This document shows positions 61,350 through 64,000 of a stretch of DNA of 64,000 bases, in pieces. This stretch comes from Todiramphus chloris collaris (Eukaryota > Chordata > Aves > Coraciiformes > Alcedinidae). The position numbers were made by a program, and so were the translations under genes. Numbering within the stretch: position 1 is the stretch's first letter; the number at the start of each line of letters is the position of its first letter. Below the pieces are notes generated by a model. It was given only the letters and a program-made list of their open reading frames with translations, was not told where the DNA came from and searched no databases. The DNA is taken from the NCBI GenBank assembly GCA_025345505.1, contig JANVCC010000018.1, positions 55,013,656 through 55,077,655 on the forward strand, read 5' to 3'.

Positions 61350-64000
61350 CTAGAAGTAAACAAAAAAGGTGTATTTTAATATTTTTGTGACTGTAATAGA
61401 GGATTTAATGCATTTATTCATGACTTTTGTAGGCATGGAAAATAAATGTTCTGTGGAATCTGTATTGAAGTGTGCAACAGTTAGCATTGTCTTACTTAGA
61501 CTATCCACCCCAGACACCTAACTGGAACACACCCTAAATTCCTTATTTAACCAAAGTTTGGCTCAAGTATCCCTGGAAGTCTCCATGCCTCCTCACTAGG
61601 CTGAGCTTCCCTCACTAAACGGTGACCATATATCAAACCTAGGGCAACTACTTTGCAAGTGAGGTGCTCAGTTCCATTTAGAGGACAAGTAAGGTATCTA
61701 ATACTGGATAAAGCCAGACAAATAATTTTAGGTTGAGTGAGTAAATGACACCTAGGGCAGTCTAAATATAAGAGTTAAGAGTCTCTGACAATTGAACCCT
61801 CCCTAGTGATGTCAATGAATTTCAGATGGATTCAGTGACATTGTAAGGAGCAGAAAGACATATTTGAAAATGTAGTTAACATAACTGAGGTACATCAAAA
61901 GAAAAGGACTCAGCATTTCAGTGCCACAATTCCTAATCTTTGTGCCATTTCACTTTCTACCTTGTTTCCAGAAAAAAACAGATGAGGTAAAACTGAAAAC
62001 TGAGCTAATCCTTTCAATGAATCTTAAGAGAACACGTCCCACATAAAGAAAGAGCTCAGGGAGCTGTACCAAATGCCATTAATGGTTCTAAAGAAGGAAG
62101 TGAAATGCCAAGACCTAACCCACCAGTTGGGTTTTTCTTCTTGACTTTTGCAAAGCAGCTGTTGTTTTTAAGAGAATAAAGGTTCTACCACCTGCATGTA
62201 GCAGGTGCACTGTTTGTGAAAGAGTGTAATCCCACAGAGAGATGCAGAAGTGCAGGGGATGAGCTGCCTTTGCTGGCACAGCAACACAAGCAATAATTCT
62301 GCTGCTGTTAGGTCCTGGGCTTTGATTCACTGAACTCCTGAGCTCTCACTGGGGGCAAAAAGTAACTGCTATGCAAGTGGGTTTCTGATTTGGTTGTTTT
62401 CCCTGCAGTATAAAACTGCTCCCATTTTATATTCAGCCTCTATTTAATCCAAGTTGTTTCTGTGCATTTAAGGAGACAAAAAACTGGAGCTGGTGTGCAG
62501 AGCAAGGAAAAATAAACATTTTTTGGGGTAATAGATACTAAAGATATAAATTAAATGTACATACTTGCTCCTATGTGAGGAATCAAAAATAAGAAACAGC
62601 AGGAAAACAGGGATCTTATGACAAAGACACATTTGTTATCTTTGTTATTTATAAGAAAATCTTAATAGTTCCCTAAACTTTATAAGCTTAAGTAAATTCT
62701 ATTTTAATTGAGTAGCCATGAAACATGTCTGAAATTTGGAGAGGATATAAATTTTTTTATTGTGTCAAAAGACATAATGAGATATGCTCATTTAGATATG
62801 AATTTCAACTTGAAAAAGGGAATTCATGCAAATGTATTTTAAAAAGTCTGAATTTCAGGGGCTGATCTAATGACTTAAATAACTATCACTGAGTATTGTG
62901 TCATGTAGCACTTGTAGTGATCATGTACAATAATCAGTTAAATCACATATGAACAGTATTGATTTAAAGACTCTTTACTCTCACTGCTTAATGCATTTAA
63001 CTAACCAACTTCTGTTATAACATCCTTAACTCAGATTTCCAATTTGTTTTATAACACTAAAATCAAAATGAAACCATTACGCCTTAACTTTCTAGCAAAG
63101 CCAGTTATTTCCTTTTTTTCTGCTGGTGAATATGAGTCACAGAGAACGTTTAAAGCAATAGGAGCTCAGCCCAGGTCTGGTTCCTCAAGTTTTGGAAGAT
63201 TGTGCTTGTCCATATTTGTTGAGGTATTAATTAGCTAAGATTGTATAGGGTCATCATCCATCCAGAGCATTAACACTGAGATTATTGCTATGAAAGCCTT
63301 GCCTACAAGCACAGCCTTTTCTGGTGTTACACTCAGAGATATTTCTGCCACATATTTTGATGAAATAATGAAGATCTTCTGAAGTTAAAAGTTTTCAAGG
63401 GATATGTTGTCTATTCTAAAACATTTTTTATTGGGAAAAAAAAACACAAAGTGATGTTTTCAGGTGGTCTTTAGGTCATAAAAATAAACATTTATGTTTT
63501 GCCAAATCTGCTAACTATTGCAGTTCATTCAATATTAATCCTATCCTTAAAAAAAAACCACAAAGTGATGTTTTCAGGTGGTCTTTAGGTCATAAAGATA
63601 AACATTTATGTTTTTCCAAATCTGCTAACTATTGCAGTTCATTCAATATTAATCCTATCCTTATGTGTTATATTTTCTCATCAAAGATGTAATTCAAATG
63701 GTAAGCAGAAAGATGAAAAATGAAATCTCTAAAGCCTTAGTCTCATTTTCACTGTATCACAACTGTCTATAACATGAATACCATGATTTTTAGTCTACTT
63801 AGTGACTTGGTGAAGAGATGGTGTTGGATTAGGTGAACTCTTGGTCTCAGTTCAAACAGCTGTTCTGGTCTTCTAAACTAACAGGACTACCTCTTGGGTA
63901 AAAAACTGCTTGTTGTTCACAATGTTAGAATATTCAGTCCTAAGTAAGTACTTCACCTTCATTTATTTAACAACTAAACTATACTAGAGGAAGGAAAGGG
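61350..64000 (-). other. TRDN: TRDN intron running off the window
   Basis: Beyond the 27-bp exon at 61.3 kb no convincing further exon is seen. The region contains the 114-bp tandem duplication. A weak CR1-tail-like string near 63.82-63.86 kb was not strong enough to call. Confidence 0.5.
63445..63663 (+). repeat. Recent 114-bp tandem duplication
   Basis: Copy one (63445-63549) and copy two (63559-63663) are offset by 114 bp, joined by a short poly-A. Over about 105 aligned bases I count two mismatches (CATAAAAATA versus CATAAAGATA, and TTTTGCC versus TTTTTCC). I recognise no repeat family. Confidence 0.95.

Noticed and set aside
62118-62138. 21-bp lysine-rich segment on the minus strand (V-KKKNPT)
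   Set aside because: Donor gtgggt is acceptable but the acceptor (TTTGCAAAAG) is poor.
63815-63860. CR1 3'-tail-like string (GTTGGATTAGGTGAACTCTT)
   Set aside because: Resembles the CR1 GTTGGACTAGATGATCTC motif but matches over too short a length.
63941-63990. Strong acceptor (CCCTTTCCTTCCTCTAG) and gtgaag donor around 27 bp at the right edge
   Set aside because: All three frames contain a stop, so it cannot be a coding exon.

Overview
The window looks like an AT-rich, non-coding stretch of a bird autosome. It carries several CR1 LINE fragments whose 3' ends have the bird-type tail (ATTCTATG-like), two LTR-retrovirus solo LTRs (one matching a common avian ERVL LTR), no SINEs, and a host gene I recognise as triadin (TRDN). 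The class call (bird) rests on the CR1 and ERVL content; the species cannot be told. A 100-N block marks an assembly gap. Layout: 1-28.6 kb is intergenic, with a degraded CR1 (6.4-7.7 kb), a CR1 3' tail (10.6 kb), a 330-bp solo LTR with intact flanking duplications (11.0-11.4 kb), an ancient CR1 tail (17.8-18.15 kb), a GGGA/GGAA microsatellite around the gap (19.43-19.63 kb), an old 110-bp tandem duplication (20.4-20.6 kb) and an ERVL-type solo LTR (25.06-25.74 kb). From about 28.6 kb to at least 61.35 kb the minus strand carries the 3' part of TRDN. The terminal coding exon is at 29402-29544. Upstream exons lie at about 42.3, 43.3, 43.5, 44.6, 49.1, 50.0, 51.75, 55.0, 60.2 and 61.3 kb, with a possible one at 57.4 kb. 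They are all 18-48 bp long. All are multiples of three and all are in phase 1, so any can be skipped without breaking the frame. They spell a lysine/glutamate/proline-rich luminal tail ending in the triadin-type RYFQCV...GFGLQFP block, and they are too short to be found by ordinary ORF calling. Introns of TRDN hold four further CR1 copies (30.7-31.3, 38.6-39.7, 46.6-47.05 and 53.4-54.6 kb). The last is the best preserved, with an unbroken 378-codon reverse-transcriptase segment on the same strand as the host gene. The right edge (63.4-63.7 kb) has a recent 114-bp tandem duplication. Triadin is a junctional sarcoplasmic-reticulum membrane protein that links the ryanodine receptor to calsequestrin. 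Only its C-terminal luminal part is in this window; the promoter, cytosolic N-terminus and membrane segment must lie beyond position 64000. I see no bacterial-type systems, CRISPR arrays, rRNA or tRNA genes.
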